This document shows, piece after piece, positions 1-8,872 of a stretch of 20,574 bases of DNA; the stretch's first letter is position 1; each line of letters starts with the position of its first letter. The stretch is taken from contig NW_005434476.1 of assembly GCF_000315625.1 (NCBI RefSeq), positions 54,693-75,266 on the forward strand, written 5' to 3'. The position numbers and the translations under genes are program-made. Source of the stretch: Guillardia theta CCMP2712. Its lineage: Eukaryota > Cryptophyceae > Pyrenomonadales > Geminigeraceae. The notes under the pieces were generated by a model. That model had not been told where the DNA came from. It did not search any database and saw only the letters and a program-made list of their open reading frames with translations.

Positions 1-12
1 GCTAGGACTCAC

Positions 13-636
13 GTCACGCGATTCTTCATCGGGCAAGATCTCTAGATCGCTGTCGAACTGAACGAGGAGGATCAGCTACCCACACGCTCCTCCTCCCTGC
101 TGCTTCTCGCTTCCCTCCCCTCACCTCAGACGAGTCTCCTTCGTCTTCATCCCTCAGCCTCCTCGGAGCTGCTGGAGCACAAGCTGGGCCGATCTCAGGA
201 GTCGAGCTGACGTCTGAAGTCCAGCTGCTGTCCATGGCAAGAGTGAAGTTTCTTGTAGATCCAATCGAAGGAGAGCCTCCACACCTCTCTTCCTCCTCCT
301 CCTCCTCTTCCTCCTCTCGTCCCCTTCCCCTCTCCTCCTCTTCTTGTCCCCTTCCCCTCTCCTCCTCTTCTTGTCCCCTTCCCCTCTCCTCCTCTTCTTC
401 TCCTCCCCTTCCTCGCACCTCCTCCTTATCCTTTCCTCTTCCCCTCTCTTTCTCCTCCTTCTCCCTCTTCGTCTCCTGCGGCCACTCATACGCCTCTGCC
501 CGGTATTCAGGGGCCGGCACGGAGAGGTTGCCGGCTTGTCCTCTCCTCCTCCTCGCCCCCAGCAGCTCCGCCACCCTGGCGCCTGCCGCTTTCACTCGTG
601 CGACCTGCAGAGGCTTCAGAGAGGGAGGGGGAGAGG

Positions 637-678
<42 letters not shown>

Positions 679-816
679 CCACCACCTGCTCCACAAGTCG
701 ATCCTCCGCCTCCTGCATCATCGAGGACATGGACGCCTCCCACAGCTCGAGCTCTTCCTGCAGTCGGATGGCACCTGCTACAAGTCAGAACAGTCAATCA
801 TCTCAACCCTCAACCT

Positions 817-859
<43 letters not shown>

Positions 860-1111
860 TCTGCTCCTTCTGCTCGCTGCAAGAAGACCAGCGACAGGTA
901 AGCACAAGTCTCTTCCAGGCGAGCTTCCAGCCTCTCGAAGCTGTCTTCCTCCTGCTCCTCCTCCTGCTAGACTTTCAGCTCAGTCTCCCTCCTTCCCTCC
1001 CTCACCTTTACGTCCCCCAAGAGCCCAGCAGGCAATTTTTCTCCTCTGCGAGCTATGGAATGAAGCAGCTCCCTCATGTTGTGATCGATAGCCTGTGAGA
1101 AACGATGATGG

Positions 1112-1144
<33 letters not shown>

Positions 1145-1157
1145 CGATGACGATGAC

Positions 1158-1217
<60 letters not shown>

Positions 1218-4200
1218 ATCTCGCTCTTTCTCTTCACCTGCAGCAGATGATCGCGGCGGTGCATTCGACTCTCAAGCAGCAGCAGGTCCACGTGTCGCCT
1301 CCCTGTCTCTTCTCCTTCGATCTCCACTAGTCTGCCCTGCTGCGACAGCAGCTCCAGGTACTTCGCGCACTCAAGCTCCAGCTGCACAAGAGTAAGCCCC
1401 AGCCCCTGCCCCTGCCAACCTCCTGCTCTCTTCCATACCTGTCCCACTCGCTTGCGTAGGTCAATCTCCTCTCGCTCTGCTCCCATCCGGACTCGCGAGA
1501 CCTGAGGAGCTCGAGGCTTGTCCACCGGCTCCTCTTGCCCGCCTGTCGCGAGGGTGAGCGAGCAAGGAGCGAAGGCAAGAGGAGGAGCCATCGGAGGGCC
1601 AAGTAAGAGAAGGAGGAGGAAGAGCTCACGATTCAGCATGTCCTCCCAGAGCTTCAGCGAACCCTTGTTAGCGACGTTGTGCTGCCTGAGGGAGGAGGCG
1701 GAGGGTCAGAGCGGAGAGGAGGGGGTGAGCAGAACCTCGCTCGAGCTAGCTTGCTCTTGCACAGGGAGAGCTCGTCGGTAGTCGCCCTTGAGAAAACAAG
1801 CGAGTAAGGAGGAAGCGAGAGAAGGGATGGAGGAAGGTGGGGGAGCAGTGGAGGGAGGAGAAGGAGGGTGAGACATGCGTAGGTTAGTACCTGAGGACAT
1901 CTTCTTTCCTAGCAAGGAAACTCTCAAGCTCGCTGACCTGTCAGTTGGACGTCTCAGGGTATTTTAGGGGCACTGACAAGAATACCTTGAGCTGAAGCTC
2001 AGCTACTACTCGCATCCTTTCCTCCTCTTCATGTCCTTGCTCCAACTTCTCCGTCGCTCTCTCCTCCTCTCTCGTCAGCACTTGAGCCATTCGGGTTGCG
2101 AGGGTCTCCACGAGTTGCAGCGAGTCGTCCCGAGCGCTTCGCTTCCTCCGCGAGCTTCGCTTTTTTCTGTCTTCCTGCTCGGCTTCATCTCCCTGGGTCT
2201 GATCGGGAGGAGGGAGGAAGGAGAAGGAGAGTGAGTTCCCCGGGTTACAAATAGTGAGCATGTCCATCTCACGCTTGTACTCCTGTACAGCCCTCAGCCT
2301 TCTCCCCCCTCCTCCCCCCTCTCGCCATCCACCTGTGACTGAGCTTGCAGCTCTTCGATTCTCTGTCTCAGAGTCTTCGCCTCTGCCTCCAGTCGCAGCA
2401 CAACCTTGCTGGTGAACGCATGCTGCCTCTCCTCCGCCTCCACCTTCCTCCTGCCCCTGACTGTCAACCCCCAACCCCCACATCCCGCCGCTCCCCTTGC
2501 CTGGCTTCCGCTGTCTTCTCCTCCTCTTTCACAAGTCTCCTCTTCATCTCCTGCGCCTCCTCCAGCAGCTCCTGCCGCGACTAGGAGGTGGTGGATGAGC
2601 GAGGAAGCAAGAGAGAGCCAAGCAGGAGTGAGCTCACCCTCTCGATATTTGCTGCTCTTGTTTTCCACAGTTTTACCTTCTTCTTTCTCTTCTCAAGCTG
2701 ATATCGAAATCACTCCTCCTCCTCCTCCTTCTCCTCCTCGTCCTCCTCCTCCTCGTCCTCGTCCTCGTCCTCGTCCTTCTCTCCTCCCTCCAACCCCCCT
2801 CCTCCCCTCCGCCTCCTCTTGACCTTTGCGCTCAGTCGATCCACAAGATAAGCTTCAGCAACCCTTGCAGGAGGAGAAGCTGGCGCAGGAGGAGGAGGAG
2901 GAAGGGGAGGATGCGGCAAGTCTCGCTGTTCCTGATCACTCACAGGTCTAGCAGGGAGCACACGCTGATGTACATTCTCCTGGTGGGAGTCACTCCAAGA
3001 GCCATGGCTTGATGGATTAGGAGGAGGAGGAGGAGGAGGAGGAGGAGCAGCAGCAGCAGAAAGAAATGAAACAGTAATCTTCTCACTTTGTTTCGGAGGG
3101 CTTCCTCCAGCTTTCCTATCTGCTCAAGTCGTCAGCCGCTTGTCTTCTCCTCCAGCTCCCTTCGCCTCCTCACCCGGTCGAGCAGCAACGCTCGATCTGC
3201 TGTGCTGTCATGGCTCGACTGAACCTGACTAGGTCTGAGCACAAGAGAACAAGCTGCAAGCTCGCCTCACCTGACGACTCAAGTCCTCTAGCTCGCGTGC
3301 TTGCACTCGGATCGTTTCTTCCGCCTGCCTCCCCTCAATCTTCGCTCTCCCTCTCTTCCTCTTAATCCCCGACGGGAAAGCAAACCCCCCCCTTCCCTGT
3401 TGTCCTCCTCCTTTTTAAACCCCTCCCCCCCCCCCCCCCCACTCGCCCTTCCCCTCCTCCCTCTTCGCACTCTCGCGCACACCCGCTTGTTCAGCTCTTG
3501 CGACCTTCGCAGCTTCTCTTCAGCCTCCTCCTTCTGCCGTTGCATCTGCCCGCCCGTCATTTCAGAGACCGCCCAGCTCGACGTCACCTCTTTCGCGTTT
3601 GATCGCGCCACGTGAAGTTCTCCCTCGAGAGCTCCGTTCCTCTCCTGCAGGACCTTTCAGCAGAGGAGGAGAGGAGAGGAGAGGAAGCAAGAGCCTGCAA
3701 GTGGCACATCTTGAGCATGAAGGTCTTGCGGCGAGCATGCGGCTGTTGCTCATCGTCAGCTGGACCACACAGCAGGGAATGAGTAACCTCGCTCGGCAGC
3801 TTCCCAAGCTCGAGTTCAGCTCGCAGCTGGAACACTTCCTCGTGCAGCTTCTGTACCTTGAGCCATTCACTCTCGATCGCCTGCGGCTCAGAAGTCACGC
3901 AGGCCCTCCCCTCCCCTCCTCCACCCGAAGTCTGTCTCCATCCTCTGGGAGCCTCGCGACCCTGCTCGCACGTCAGGACTGCAAGACAACCGGAACTGCC
4001 TCACTTGCTCTTGACGGGGGTAGCTGACAGCGAGCTGGGCTCGCTCAGGGCAGCCTCTTCGAGCGCTTCCTCGAGCTAAAGGAGAAGGACAGGCGTGAGG
4101 GAGAGAGGGTCGAGAGAGAAATGATGAACAAGCTAAGGGCAAGGAGAAGAGATGAGGGAGGAGGGAGGGAGGGAGACCTGAGAGACTCTGAGCTTGAGGT

Positions 4201-4282
4201 TCAAGTTGGTCGCTTCAAGTCTCTCCACCTCTAGCTCCAGCTCTGTCGTCGTCCTCTCCCGCCTCTTCCCTTCCTCCGCCAT
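13..4282 (-). CDS. Multi-exon coiled-coil protein, 3' end outside window
   Basis: I do not recognise the family. Exons read 5'-3' on the minus strand: 4282-4178, 4075-4005, 3961-3925, 3880-about 3767, 3724-3708, 3653-3588, 3545-3483, 3339-3271, 3224-3174, 3119-3087, 2979-2824, 2697-2638, 2580-2482, 2443-2333, 2282-2249, 2188-1986, 1937-1891, 1786-1736, 1685-1630, 1542-1439, 1381-1238, 1092-1006, 966-906, 774-686, 604-125, 57-13. Phases close at every junction. Length is at least about 815 residues. Nearly every exon encodes Glu/Lys/Arg/Leu-rich helix (for example KTLRQRIEELQAQ in 2443-2333), implying a long coiled coil broken by a Pro-rich linker in 2979-2824. The 604-125 exon holds degenerate ERGRGQEEEE repeats and an acidic tail. 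The start ATG at 4282 opens the first helix (MAEEGKRRERTTTELE) and follows an upstream out-of-frame ATG. A good donor (GTGAGTCC) at 12-5 shows the gene continues left. Least certain are the 3880-3708 boundaries, the 38 bp intron 2481-2444 and the 905-775 intron. A cytoskeletal or scaffold role is only a guess from composition. Confidence 0.75.
605..685 (-). repeat. Intronic CAG/CTG trinucleotide repeat
   Basis: About twelve GCA units (641-677 on plus) lie inside the intron between the coiled-coil exons 774-686 and 604-125. The flanking donor (CAG|GTGGTG on minus) and acceptor (CTCTGCAG|GTC) are phase 0. Read through, it would encode poly-Cys on minus or poly-Gln/Ser/Ala on plus, so open frames across it are repeat artefacts. 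Confidence 0.8.
775..905 (-). repeat. Intronic GAGCAG hexanucleotide repeat
   Basis: The plus strand carries about eight CTCCTG units at roughly 818-874. They sit in a putative 131 bp intron joining ACT-T to GT-GCC in phase 1. In one minus frame the repeat itself would read Glu-Gln, which suits a coiled coil, but that frame does not close in phase with the neighbouring exons, so I place it in the intron. Confidence 0.6.
1093..1237 (-). repeat. Intronic (GAT)n microsatellite
   Basis: About 110 bp of GAT/GAC units (1104-1217) fill nearly the whole of a 145 bp phase-0 intron. Only the donor (CAG|GTGAAG) and acceptor (TTTCTCACAG|GCT) on minus remain unique. Open frames of poly-Met or poly-Ser across it are artefacts. 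Confidence 0.85.
2698..2823 (-). repeat. Intronic GGA/GAC-rich repeat
   Basis: Plus-strand CCT and CGTCCT units at 2716-2815 lie within the intron between coiled-coil exons 2979-2824 and 2697-2638. The flanking phase-0 junctions are AAG|GTCAAG and GATATCAG|CTT on minus. A second GGA/CAG run at 3020-3058 lies in the next intron upstream (3086-2980). Confidence 0.65.
3340..3482 (-). repeat. Intron with long homopolymer C/G run
   Basis: This 143 bp intron of the coiled-coil gene contains an almost pure C run of about 20 bases near 3421-3441 (G on the coding strand), flanked by more pyrimidine tracts. Such a run is prone to sequencing error and could hide length errors. Confidence 0.6.
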
Positions 4283-4301
4283 CTCACGCCATCCCCTTCC
4301 C

Positions 4302-4349
4302 GCGGGCCAGCCCCTCCATGTCTAGGCGGGCCAGCCCCTCCATGTCTAG
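4302..4349. repeat. Two perfect 24 bp tandem units
   Basis: The unit beginning GCGGGCCAGCCCCTCC is repeated exactly at 4302-4325 and 4326-4349, followed by a third partial start (GCGGGCTCACC). Two 10 bp GGGCTCACCA copies follow at about 4352-4375. The block lies just upstream of the coiled-coil gene's start codon, in its probable 5' leader or promoter. Confidence 0.85.
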
Positions 4350-4409
4350 GCGGGCTCACCACAGTGGGCTCACCAGCGCCCTCACTGAGGCTCTCCGATG
4401 ATGTGACAG

Positions 4410-4450
4410 ACTCCGGGTACAAATATTTACTAAATATTTGTACCCGGAGT
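4410..4450. repeat. Perfect 41 bp foldback palindrome
   Basis: Arms 4410-4429 (ACTCCGGGTACAAATATTTA) and 4431-4450 are exact reverse complements separated by one base, C4430. No flanking target duplication is obvious. It could be the fused termini of a lost inverted-repeat transposon, a minimal foldback element, or a bidirectional protein-binding site. It lies about 130 bp upstream of the coiled-coil gene's start codon. Confidence 0.85.
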
Positions 4451-4789
4451 TAACCAGTAGTTAAAAGCCCCGGGCCGCTCCCTCATGTGCGACGCCCGGC
4501 CGTCACGGTTTGAACAAGCAAGCCCCCGGGCAGCCGTATAATGTCCGATAGAGAGGTGATCACGAATAAGCCTCGGCCCGGAACCGTCCGATCCGATCCG
4601 GCGGTCTTGCAGTCCACCATCTTCGCTCATTTTGATGGAATACAAGTTTGTTAGACTTGTACTAGTCCAAAGTCACGCAGATATCACATCGACCTTAGTT
4701 GTAACAAGACAGTTTATGCTCAAGACCGAATTTAATGCACACAAAACCAGAATTGAGGAGCACATGAGAGATAGACTGTATGCTAGGAT
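4451..4789. other. Intergenic region without recognised gene
   Basis: Between the foldback and the truncated retroelement I see no convincing gene. It holds GC-rich blocks CCGGGCCG (near 4470) and CTCGGCCCGG (4572-4581), which form an inverted pair about 100 bp apart. A short open stretch at about 4700-4790 ends in TGA just before the reverse transcriptase frame and may be flanking DNA or the degraded 5' edge of the element. Confidence 0.5.
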
Positions 4790-6495
4790 GTGAAACCCAA
4801 GCATCCAGACACTGGGAGGATTCGGCATCACCTGTCACCCCTTTCTAGTCATCCTGGCCAAATGCCGGATCTTCTTATTCCTGCCCTGTCAGCCATTCGT
4901 CGAGGAGGCAGATTTATTCCCCTCTCCAAGGGAGCTGATAAACCTGGTCTCCGGCCAATTGTCATCGGTTCTGCACACCGTCGACTCGCGACGAAGCTTG
5001 CTTTGGCAGCGATTCGCTCATTTCTTGACCAGCACTTCCTCTCGTCTCACCCTCGAGCGATTCAGTTCGGACTCGATCGAGACGGCTGTCTGAAGTTCTC
5101 GCAAACCGCGTCAGCGCTCCTGCCCCTTCACGCTTGCGGTGATGATGAGGATGTTGCCAACCCCACAGTGCTGGTGAGTTTGGATGCAAAGAACGCCTTC
5201 AACTCCCTACGGTCGCGACTACTTTGATGGGAGCATCACTGAAGGCGCTCGCTTGCCCTCTTGCGAGCATCTCCGTTTGTTCGCCTCCTACCTCTCCAGC
5301 TACTATGGAGACTCTGCTGACCTTCGACTCTTTCACAAAAGTCAGTCAGCCTCCGTTCAGTGTACCTCGGGCGTCTGTCAGGGCGATGTCCCCTCCAGCG
5401 TATTTTTCTGCCACAGTATCCACCCCCTGCTCCTCCATATCGCAGAGCTTTTTCCCTCTGTTCGAGTCTTGGCCTATGCTGACAACGTCGTGCTTGTCGG
5501 TCCACTCGAGGATGCCGTTGCAGCTACGTCCGCTATGAAGAAGTACATGTTGGCTGATCTGAAGCTAGAGATTCAACCTCGCGAGTCGAAAGTTTACATC
5601 CCCTCCTGGCATCAACACCCTGATCTCTCGCAGCTGAAGAAGAGCCTTAAGCGCCGTCTCAAGACTCAACTTCTTCACTTCGAGGTTGTCACTGGCGGGA
5701 TTACACTTGGCGGCCTGCCTATCGGCACGGATGGATTTCATGCTAGTCAGCTCCGAGCGAAGGTTTCTACCCTCAACGAAGAGCTCTCGAAGCTCGGGCT
5801 CGTCCAGCATGGCTTCATGTTCAAGACGCTGGTGAGGGCGAGCCATCTCCAGAAGCTGCGCTTCTTCCTCCAGGGGTCATCTCCGTTTCTCCCGCGGGTC
5901 CAATCACAGATTCGTCGCTTTGACCTCTCTGTCCACCTGGCGCTTGAGAAATACCACCGCTGGCCTTCCTCGCAGTACCTCGCCGCGCATCCCGACCTGC
6001 TAGAGTTTGCGAGGTTCAAGCGGGAGCTTCCGCATAGTCGGGGAGGGGACGAGTTCACGCCCTCTGAGGGTCTACACCCCGCTGTTTACTATTCGCTTGA
6101 CCAGCCGATGTCCCGGACCTTGCCCTCTCCTCATAGCCTGGACGTTCACTGCTCGAGATCTCTCCGTGCCCAGAAGCATCCTCTGGCGACCTTCTTCGTT
6201 GAGGCGCACGACTTCGTTCATAATGCTGGAGCGATCCTCTACCGTCGTGTGAAGGCTCCTGCACCGGCTGCAGATGGCGCGGCGATCCCACCTGCCCCGG
6301 CTGCTGTGCCTGATGACTCGGACGCAGGACGCCCCCCGGCATCTGTGTCCGTCCGCTGCCCCAGGCGGACCCCCGGGCAGCGCCGGCTCCTTGTCGGCGG
6401 CTGCCCTTTCTCCGTCCGCGGCCGCCCGCTTTGTGGCGGCAGCGGACGTCTCGACCGACAGTGGTCAGTCGGCTGCCTCCGGGTATCGCGTCTAA
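4790..6495 (+). pseudogene. Broken reverse transcriptase ORF of a retroelement
   Basis: This is an RVT_1-type reverse transcriptase, closest in my judgement to non-LTR elements. Visible motifs in order: KGADKPGLRPIVIG near 4930, motif A VSLDAKNAFN at 5173-5202, motif B SGVCQGDVPSSV near 5365, motif C YADN near 5475, and ITLGGLPIG near 5700. The frame breaks at about 5207-5221: motif A is in one frame and the following RDYFDG in another. A further shift near 6330 separates the RT frame from the Ser/Ala-rich C-terminus ending SGQSAASGYRV and stop 6493-6495, which is also found in a second copy at 7677. The copy is 5'-truncated: a stop lies immediately upstream and no N-terminal domain is seen. 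The usual second catalytic aspartate of motif C is Asn here. The nuclease-like region carried by sibling fragments (8161-8870) is missing from this copy. It is non-functional on this evidence. Confidence 0.8.
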
Positions 6496-6743
6496 GGGAT
6501 GTTATTCCTCCTGCGTGCTCCTGCTGCTTGTTGCTGGATTGCCTGACCCTTCGGCTGCTTGTCTGCGCGGCTTCGCGCTTGGGCTGGCGGTGCCGCGTCT
6601 GGGTGCCAGCAGTGCTGGTTCTTTTCGGGCTTGTGTTTTGTGTGTGTTTGTGCAGCTTCTCGCTGTGCGCTGTGTGCCTGGAGGTTTTGCTTGTTCCTGC
6701 TTTGTTTTGCTTGAGGCACTTTTTACCCTCTGCCAGTAAATCC
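4790..6743 (+). mobile_element. 5'-truncated retroelement copy with intact 3' end
   Basis: The element runs from inside the RT domain to a 3' untranslated region of about 250 bp (6496-6743) ending GCCAGTAAATCC. That 3' region recurs at least ten times in the next 4 kb in both orientations, which defines the element's 3' terminus. Loss of the 5' part with a constant 3' end is the pattern expected of target-primed reverse transcription. No poly(A) tail is seen; several copies instead continue with TATA. Confidence 0.7.
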
Positions 6744-6761
6744 ACTATCGCGAGATGTATA

Positions 6762-6824
6762 GGATTTACTGGCAGAAGATAAAAAGTGCCTCAAGCAAAA
6801 CAAAGCAGGAACAAGCTGAACCGG
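6762..6824 (-). mobile_element. 63 bp 3'-end fragment, inverted
   Basis: Starts with GGATTTACTGGCAG, the reverse complement of the family 3' end, and stops after the last 60 or so bases of the 3' untranslated region. It faces the 3' end of the preceding copy tail to tail across an 18 bp spacer (6744-6761). Confidence 0.75.
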
Positions 6825-7175
6825 GATACCAGATGAAGCGGAGGGTGTCAGGATGCAGGGTACCGTCCGTCGAGATGGCAAGAGGGATGAACGCTCGAGG
6901 AGGAGTAGTCATAGCATATGCAGCGCGATGTTTGCGAATCTTCTCAGACGCTGCAACATGGAGGGCGTCGAGGTTGACCTCCCCCCACTTGGTCAGGTCG
7001 GCAGAGCTACCAATGTAAGGGTGGACCAACGTCACGTCCGCCATCAAGCTTCATGTACAAGAGCTGAGGTCTTGGCTCGCAAACGCGCCGCCACCTATCA
7101 GCGCCCTTGCGGGCGCAAGCACTTCTCGAGCCAGAGGACAGCTCCTCCTCGGACTTTGTCGAGTCGCCCGAGGGG
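6825..7175. pseudogene. Rearranged nuclease-like and linker fragments of the element
   Basis: 6825-7047 reads on minus as the nuclease-like segment (MADVTLVHPYIG then KIRKHRAAY and FIPLA), here not interrupted by an insertion. 7049-7175 switches to plus and encodes AEVLARKRAATYQR followed, after a deletion, by the Ser/Asp/Glu-rich linker. The inversion point lies near 7048. Both halves match the more complete plus-strand copy at 8161-9052. Confidence 0.7.
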
Positions 7176-7182
7176 TACTGAT

Positions 7183-7265
7183 GGATTTACTGGCAGAAGG
7201 TAAAAAGTGCCTCAAGCAAACAAAGCAGGAACAAGCTAAACCTCCAGGCACACAGCACACAGCGA
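7183..7265 (-). mobile_element. 3'-end fragment inserted in linker sequence, inverted
   Basis: An 83 bp piece starting GGATTTACTGGCAG interrupts the acidic-linker sequence that is continuous at 8930-8990. About 35 bp of the target present there (GAGTCTTCGCCGGAGG and following) is missing here, so this event was accompanied by a target deletion. Confidence 0.7.
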
Positions 7266-7908
7266 GAGGAGGAAAACACGTCGAGTGGCGCCGACGATCG
7301 GCGCGGAGCTGGCGAAGCGTCTCCGTCCCTCACTGTGACGTCGGGTGCCTCCGGAGAGCTCGACACCACTGGGGTGCTTGCTGCTGGTCCGAGCTCGCCT
7401 GCTTCCTCCCCGGCATCGGTCGGGTCACGCCGGTCCTTGGGCATTGCTGCGGCGCCGGTCGCCGCCGTCACGGGCGGCTACCGCTGACTCGGCTACCGCT
7501 GACTACCGTGTTCCTGTGTCCAGCCTCCCTCCGTCCGCTGCCCCAGGCGGACCCCCGGGCAGCGCCGGCTCCTTGTCGGCGGCTGCCCTTTCTCCGTCCG
7601 CGGCCGCCCGCTTTGTGGCGGCAGCGGACGTCTCGACTGACAGTGGTCAGTCGGCTGCCTCCGGGTATCGCGTCTAAGGGATTTTATTCCTCCTGCGTGC
7701 TCCTGCTGCTTGTTGCTGGATTGCCTGACCCTTCGGCTGCTTGTCTGCGCGGCTTCGCGCTTGCTGGTTCTTTTCGGGCTTGTGTTTTGTGTGTGATTGT
7801 GCAGCTTCTCGCTGTGCGCAGGTATAGGATTTACCGCTGTGTGCCTGGAGGTTTTGCTTGTTCCTGCTTTGTTTTGCTTGAGGCACTTTTTACCTTCTGC
7901 CAGTAAAT
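7266..7908 (+). mobile_element. C-terminal tail plus 3' UTR copy
   Basis: Continues the Ser/Asp-rich linker, then the Ala/Ser-rich C-terminus ending SGQSAASGYRV with TAA at 7675-7677, then the 3' untranslated region to GCCAGTAAATTC near 7908. Compared with 6496-6743 it lacks about 30 bp near 7760 and carries a 15 bp insertion at 7820-7834. No intact coding frame spans it. Confidence 0.7.
7820..7834 (-). mobile_element. 15 bp micro-insertion of the element 3' end
   Basis: AGGTATAGGATTTAC splits the sequence CTGTGCGCTGTGTGCC seen uninterrupted near 6670. CGC is duplicated on both sides (7817-7819 and 7835-7837). The insert contains GTAAATCCTATA on minus, matching the 3' terminus and TATA tail of longer copies. 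Confidence 0.6.
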
Positions 7909-7910
7909 TC

Positions 7911-8097
7911 ATTTGCTTCTTCCTCCTGCATGCTCCTGCTGCTTGTTGCCGCCAGTGCTTGATTGCCTGACCCTTCGCCAGACCTGCAAACGCCGATCCT
8001 CCAAGCTTCCCACGGCGCATGACAACCTTACTCATACGATTCGGTCGATGCTGAACGAAGCTGGTCTTCAGAGCGTCATCGATACAGTGGAGATATA
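7911..8097 (+). pseudogene. 3' UTR scrap fused to N-terminal part of nuclease-like region
   Basis: A short 3' UTR segment (to about 7973) is joined to coding sequence RQTCKRRSSKLPTAHDN, followed by TIRSMLNEAGLQSVIDTVE. This helical His-containing segment precedes a nuclease-like domain in related RT proteins as I remember them. The frame is cut by an inverted 3'-end insertion at 8098. Confidence 0.6.
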
Positions 8098-8160
8098 GGA
8101 TTTACTGGCAGAAGAGAAAAAGTGCCTCAAGCAAAACAAAGCAGGAACAAGCTGAACCGT
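8098..8160 (-). mobile_element. 63 bp 3'-end fragment interrupting element coding region
   Basis: Starts GGATTTACTGGCAGAAG and ends at AAGCTGAACCG, the same extent as the fragment at 6762-6824. It separates two parts of the nuclease-like coding sequence. No clear target duplication is visible, so sequence between the two halves may be missing. Confidence 0.7.
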
Positions 8161-8331
8161 TGGGGGATCCTCGTTCTCGACGGCAGGTACCCTCCCATCC
8201 TCATGGCCGCAAGATGAAGGGCGATATCCACATCCCTGGAATCCGCGATCGAGGGTTTGAGCAGTACGAGGGCTTGATGGCGGACGTGACGTTGGTCCAC
8301 CCTTACATTGGTAGCTCTGCCAACCTGACCA

Positions 8332-8489
8332 GCTTGTGTTTGTGCAGCTTCTCGCTGTGGACTGTGTACCTGCCGGTTCAGCTTGTTCCTGCTTTGTTTT
8401 GCTTGAGGCACATTTTACCTTCTGCCACAAGATGTTCCTGCTTTGTTTTGCTTGAGGCACTTTTTACCTTCTGCCAGTAAATCCTATCA
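8332..8489 (+). mobile_element. 158 bp 3'-end insertion with 6 bp target duplication
   Basis: TGACCA at 8326-8331 and 8490-8495 flanks this fragment. The empty site is present in inverted form near 6990-7010, where the coding sequence runs uninterrupted. The insert starts inside the 3' UTR and ends GCCAGTAAATCCTATCA. It contains a partial tandem duplication of its last 50 bp (GCTTTGTTTTGCTTGAGGCA occurs twice, near 8394 and 8440). Confidence 0.8.
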
Positions 8490-8856
8490 TGACCAAGTGG
8501 GGGGAGGTCAACCTCGACGCCCTCCATGTTGCAGCGTCTGAGAAGATTCGCAAACATCGCGCTGCATATGCTATGACTACTCCTCCTCGAGCGTTCATCC
8601 CTCTTGCATCTCGACGGACGGTACCCTGCATCCTGACACCCTCCGCTTCATCTGGTATCTCGCGGACATCATTGCTCAGCGCTCGATGCCTCCTATACCC
8701 TCTTGAGGATGCGGCGTTTGGTCGGCACTTCGTGCCTGATGACGGACCTGCTGCTGAGGTCCTGGCTCGCAAACGCGCCGCCACCTATCAGCGCCTCACT
8801 ATGCAGCTGACGCTGGAGGCGCTCTTGTCTGGTGCGAGGCGCATGACGCCCTTGCG

Positions 8857-8872
8857 CCAGTAAATCCATTGG
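8857..8872 (+). mobile_element. 16 bp micro-insertion with 6 bp target duplication
   Basis: CCAGTAAATCCATTGG is flanked by CTTGCG at 8851-8856 and 8873-8878. The uninterrupted sequence occurs in inverted orientation at about 9786-9812. The insert contains the element's terminal CCAGTAAATCC and five further bases. Confidence 0.65.

Noticed and set aside
234-1098. Plus-strand open frames rich in Ser, Pro, Leu and Gln across 234-1098
   Set aside because: They are the complement of Glu/Arg-rich exons and CAG, GAGCAG and GAT repeat introns of the minus-strand gene, and their composition follows the repeats.
4080-4165. Plus-strand coiled-coil-like stretch (LELKEKDRREGERVEREM)
   Set aside because: It lies in an intron of the minus-strand gene, has no plausible plus-strand exon partners, and its appearance comes from purine-rich sequence.
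6239-6745. Minus-strand Arg/Ser-rich frame of 168 codons over the element tail
   Set aside because: It is the antisense of the GC-rich Ala/Ser tail and 3' UTR of the retroelement. The same shadow recurs over every copy.
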